From Tannerella sp. (lineage in GTDB: Bacteria > Bacteroidota > Bacteroidia > Bacteroidales > Tannerellaceae), in contig JAISTJ010000027.1 of the NCBI GenBank assembly GCA_031272655.1, positions 1 to 6,139 on the forward strand: 6,139 nucleotides of DNA, given 5' to 3'. This document shows, piece by piece, positions 5,980 through 6,139 of this stretch. A program made the position numbers and the translations under genes. Within the stretch, counting starts at the first letter, position 1, and each line of letters opens with the position of its first letter. The notes beneath the pieces are model-generated. The model saw only the letters and a list, made by a program, of their open reading frames with translations, was not told the DNA's origin and did no database searches.

Positions 5980-6139
5980 GCTAAATTTCAGAGCGGTTCG
6001 ATTATCAGCGTCGTCAATACCTCGGTACTTGAGCCTTGCTGTGTTTCAATTCCATAAAGGTTCGATTATCAGAGCCCCTTCATTATTTCCGACGCTTTTC
6101 ATTACGCTGTTTCAATTCCGTAATGGTTCGATTATCAGC
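5979..6139 (-). CRISPR. Leader-distal end of a CRISPR-like array, cut by the window edge
   Basis: Two near-identical 31-base units occur at 6043-6073 and 6109-6139. Both run GTTTCAATTCC, then RTAAW, then GGTTCGATTATCAG, and they differ at only three positions. A third, decayed unit keeps the 15 bases GGTTCGATTATCAGC (5995-6009), while its other half (about 5979-5994) is only partly alike. The unit ends repeat every 64 and 66 bases, leaving unrelated spacers of 33 bases (6010-6042) and 35 bases (6074-6108). Read on the minus strand, the repeat ends in ATTGAAAC, the usual 8-base crRNA tag of type I and III systems, so the array is probably transcribed leftward. The degraded unit is then the terminal repeat, with the leader to the right of the window. 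No cas gene is visible. Few units and three mismatches leave some doubt. Confidence 0.75.

Noticed and set aside
5979..6139. Repeats at the right edge as insertion-sequence ends or a REP cluster
   Set aside because: The units are in direct orientation with nearly constant 64-66 base spacing and unrelated spacers, and no transposase is nearby. CRISPR fits better.

Overview
The window looks like chromosomal DNA from a member of the Bacteroidetes, probably Bacteroidales. Three things point there: two close matches to the Bacteroidetes housekeeping promoter (TTTG, about 20 bases, then TATATTTG), start codons that mostly lack a Shine-Dalgarno sequence and follow AT-rich leaders, and protein families common in that phylum. 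No ribosomal or other strong phylogenetic marker is present, so genus and species are open.

Layout from left to right. Bases 1-141 are the 3' end of an unidentified gene. A 90-base gap with a possible degenerate small repeat follows. Next is a Tat-exported, probably lipid-anchored TIM-barrel protein of the sugar phosphate isomerase/epimerase type (232-1119, +). It runs into a convergent sodium:solute symporter (1116-2564, -), and their stop codons overlap. From a divergent promoter at about 2600-2629 runs a two-gene operon: a cytoplasmic protein of unknown function (2662-3414) and, three bases later, a membrane-anchored GT2 glycosyltransferase of the GtrB/dolichol-phosphate-mannose-synthase type (3418-4350). 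The 282-base gap after it holds a second consensus promoter, a folded RNA of about 180 nt and a strong intrinsic terminator. It is followed by a secreted alpha/beta-hydrolase of the PhoPQ-activated pathogenicity-related (PqaA) family (4633-5979). Right after that stop codon begins the end of a CRISPR-like array, which runs off the right edge of the window.

How the parts fit. The isomerase-like lipoprotein and the symporter may both handle a carbohydrate, but they face each other and have no common transcript. The unknown protein and the glycosyltransferase almost certainly share one mRNA and probably a role in building a lipid-linked sugar for the cell surface. The RNA is either a free-standing small RNA (a 6S-like RNA is one possibility) or a terminator-controlled leader of the PqaA-like gene. 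The CRISPR repeats carry the ATTGAAAC end typical of type I and III crRNA tags when read on the minus strand, and the most degraded repeat lies next to the PqaA-like gene. Both facts suggest that this is the leader-distal end of the array, with leader and any cas genes beyond the window.

The items most worth following up are the structured RNA with its competing pairings and the CRISPR end. Nothing visible here amounts to a clearly new multi-gene system.
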